The position numbers and the translations under genes are program-made. Below the pieces are notes generated by a model. That model made no database searches, was not told where the DNA came from, and was given only the letters and a program-made list of their open reading frames with translations. From NCBI GenBank assembly GCA_910586045.1, contig CAJUIH010000096.1, positions 1 to 14,136 on the forward strand: 14,136 bases of DNA, in the 5' to 3' direction. This DNA is from an uncultured Eubacterium sp. GTDB lineage: Bacteria > Bacillota > Clostridia > Lachnospirales > Lachnospiraceae. Position 1 is the stretch's first letter. Every line of letters starts with the position of its first letter. Below are positions 12,793 to 14,136 of the stretch, in pieces.

Positions 12793-13668
12793 GTGCCGGA
12801 CGATACAAAACAGACACAGGAAGTTAAGGCAAAGCGTACCGCAAAAAACAGTGTTTTTTTAGACCTTTTTCAAGATAAAAAGAATTTGTTGAAACTATAT
12901 CAAACATTGCATCCAGAGGATACAGACACAACAGAGGATACGTTGGATATTGTCACGATAGATAATGTTTTGACAGATAATTTATATAACGATTTGGGTA
13001 TAATGACAGGTAACAACAAATTACTTTTGCTTTTGGAGGCACAAGCCAGTTGGACGGTAAATATTTTAATCAGAATACTTTTATATTTGGCACAGAGCTA
13101 CCATGAGTATTTTGAGAGGACATCTCAGAGCCTATATAAGAGTACAAAGGTCAAAATGCCCAAACCCGAATTGTATATTATCTATACGGGAAATAAAGGT
13201 AAAAAACCCGATATAATATCTTTGTCGCAGGAGTTTTTTGACGGAGCAGAGATAGATATTGAGGTAAGAGCAACGGTCATTTATGAGAGCAACACAGAGG
13301 ATATTATCAATCAATACATTATTTTCTGTAAGGTTTTTGATGAACAGAGAAAGCTGTATGGAATGACAGAGCAGACGGTTAGAGAAACAATCCGTATTTG
13401 CAAGGATAGAAATATCTTAAAAGAATATCTGATTAGCAGAGAAAAGGAGGTTGTGACGATTATGATGAGTTTATTTGATGATGAACAGATAATGAAAACT
13501 TATTGGAAGGATATGGAAAACACTCTTGCTCATAAGAAAGATAGAGAGACAGCCGAAAGAATGATTAAAGATGGAGAACTCTCACTTGAAAAGATTGCAC
13601 GTTATGTACCGTCCTTATCTATGGGCGAACTAAAGGAAATTGAAGCCGAGGTTATGCAGTTAGTGTAG
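12793..13668 (+). CDS. Rpn/PD-(D/E)XK nuclease family transposase-like protein
   Basis: Member of the PD-(D/E)XK nuclease family often labelled transposase or Rpn (recombination-promoting nuclease). In Escherichia coli, Rpn proteins are DNA endonucleases that promote recA-independent recombination. In 291 residues, the N-terminal domain has NSVFLDLFQDKKNLLKLYQ (about 19-37). The catalytic pattern is LYNDLG (Asp67) followed by LLLLLEAQASW (Glu82, Gln84; ExQ in place of ExK, as usual here), then IRILLYLAQSYHEY. The C-terminal third is helical and charged. GTG 12793 is chosen because GAGGTG lies just before it. The gene is clearly AT-richer than the relaxase and has its own promoter and terminator, so it looks like an independent insertion between two tnpW-type genes. 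Confidence 0.87.
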   Translation: MPDDTKQTQEVKAKRTAKNSVFLDLFQDKKNLLKLYQTLHPEDTDTTEDTLDIVTIDNVLTDNLYNDLGIMTGNNKLLLLLEAQASWTVNILIRILLYLAQSYHEYFERTSQSLYKSTKVKMPKPELYIIYTGNKGKKPDIISLSQEFFDGAEIDIEVRATVIYESNTEDIINQYIIFCKVFDEQRKLYGMTEQTVRETIRICKDRNILKEYLISREKEVVTIMMSLFDDEQIMKTYWKDMENTLAHKKDRETAERMIKDGELSLEKIARYVPSLSMGELKEIEAEVMQLV

Positions 13669-13713
13669 TGTAATCAATCATATCAATCAAAATTAAATAT
13701 AGTAACAGCTTTA

Positions 13714-13751
13714 GAGCATATAGTAACTGAACCTATATGCTCCATTTTTTT
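13714..13751 (+). terminator. strong intrinsic terminator after the nuclease gene
   Basis: GAGCATATAG (13714-13723) and CTATATGCTC (13733-13742) form a perfect 10-bp stem with a nine-base loop, followed by CATTTTTTT (seven T, 13745-13751). Confidence 0.88.
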
Positions 13752-13766
13752 GCCATTAAGGGAAAA

Positions 13767-13939
13767 ATGAACGACAAAATTCAGACTAACGTCACAAGAC
13801 GATTAACGCCCTATTTGCAAAAGAGGTACATTTTTCTGCTACCAGTACCAAAAACGTAGAGGACAAGTTAAAATGTGTCATTCTCTATGACTTAGAGCAT
13901 GGAAAACAGGGCAATCCGAAAAAAAGTGATGAAAAATGA
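13767..13939 (+). pseudogene. degenerate second tnpW-like gene
   Basis: ATG 13767 follows AAGGG and opens a frame (MNDKIQTNVTRR) that ends early. The next frame, entered near 13795, reads KTINALFAKEVHFSATST then KNVEDKLKCVILYDLEHG and ends at TGA 13937-13939. This aligns with the intact TnpW: KTI, VxxHFS (allowing a one-residue gap), ST(E/K)N, DKLK and IL-D are shared. A deletion of about four bases around AAGACG would explain the shift. The DNA of the two copies is diverged, so they are paralogues from different elements or an old duplication, not a recent direct repeat. Confidence 0.6.
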
Positions 13940-13946
13940 TGAAAAA
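13927..13946 (+). repeat. tandem 10-bp duplication
   Basis: TGATGAAAAA occurs twice head to tail, across the stop of the degenerate tnpW-like gene and within ten bases of the point where the coupling-protein fragment begins. It may mark replication slippage or the edge of a rearrangement. Confidence 0.6.
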
Positions 13947-13954
13947 GTCCTTGA

Positions 13955-14136
13955 CAAATAGCAACAGGCAAAACTGCGAAGTCGATACTTATTAGCTGCG
14001 GCGCAAGGATGGCGCCTTTTGATATTGCGGAACTGCGGGAGCTGACTTCTTATGATGAAATGAACCTGGATATGATCGGCGACCAGCGCACGGCAATGTT
14101 TGTCATCATCTCTGACACAGACGATACTTTTAATTT
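13955..14136 (+). pseudogene. traG: VirD4/TraG-type coupling protein, 5'-truncated and cut by the window edge
   Basis: An open frame after TGA 13952-13954 reads ATGKTAKSILISCGARMAPF, then DIAELRELTSYDEMNLDMIG and TAMFVIISDTDDTFNF to the last base. This is an internal stretch of VirD4/TraG-type conjugative coupling ATPases, which link the relaxosome to the type IV secretion channel. The N-terminal membrane part, the Walker A region and much more are missing, since family-like sequence starts abruptly near 13961 with no start codon or ribosome binding site. The ATG at 14009 is internal. The remainder may continue to the right. It points to a larger, formerly conjugative element. Confidence 0.8.

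Larger units (their letters stand above)
8888..14136 (+). mobile_element. mosaic integrative/mobilisable element segment
   Basis: All plus-strand genes from the IS66 remnant to the VirD4/TraG fragment are of mobile-element type: transposase remnant, DUF3847-like gene, oriT, MobA/MobL relaxase, TnpW, PD-(D/E)XK nuclease and coupling-protein fragment. Codon use (many AGG/AGA arginines, AT-rich late genes) differs from the left part. The left limit is approximate and the right limit lies outside the window. No integrase or attachment site is seen here, so element type (IME or decayed ICE) is open. Confidence 0.6.

Noticed and set aside
13767..13860. A 30-codon peptide gene from ATG 13767
   Set aside because: The reading frame is better explained as the 5' piece of a frameshifted tnpW-like gene, because the following frame aligns with TnpW.

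Overview
The window looks like chromosome plus integrated mobile DNA from a Gram-positive gut-type Clostridia (Lachnospiraceae-like) bacterium. The reasons are strong AGGAGG ribosome binding sites, consensus TTGaca-N17-TATAAT promoters, a MATE pump and two-component genes of Firmicutes type, and a relaxase/TnpW/VirD4 set characteristic of clostridial integrative elements. I recognise families by motif and by eye; no database search was run.

Left part (about 88-4843): chromosomal-looking genes with C-rich third codon positions. On the minus strand a GNAT acetyltransferase, an OmpR-type response regulator and a HAMP histidine kinase follow each other with gaps of 30 and -4 bases, probably one operon. 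Divergent from them is a small unrecognised 101-residue protein with a near-perfect promoter and an 18-bp palindrome at its start point. A MATE-family efflux pump follows on the plus strand.

Middle part (4912-8756, minus strand): a 992-residue SIR2-family protein with a long C-terminal helical region, resembling the architecture of single-gene defence-associated sirtuins (NADase abortive-infection systems). Forty-six bases downstream lies a nucleotidyltransferase gene of AT-richer composition, broken by two single-base frameshifts. This pair is the best candidate for an interesting system in the window.

Right part (about 8888-14136, plus strand): a mosaic of mobile-element DNA. It holds a 5'-truncated IS66-type transposase; a DUF3847-like gene without a start codon; an oriT whose minus strand carries the RSF1010/MOBQ-type core TAAGTGCGCCCT beside an inverted repeat; the MobA/MobL relaxase; a membrane-anchored TPR-like protein; tnpW; a PD-(D/E)XK (Rpn/transposase-like) nuclease gene with its own promoter and terminator; a frameshifted second tnpW-like gene; and a 5'-truncated VirD4/TraG coupling-protein fragment running off the right edge. 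The relaxase and oriT could still act in trans-helped mobilisation, but the neighbouring genes show decay and rearrangement, so this is probably an eroded or hybrid integrative element.

No rRNA, tRNA or CRISPR array was seen. No gene-free stretch exceeds 300 bases.
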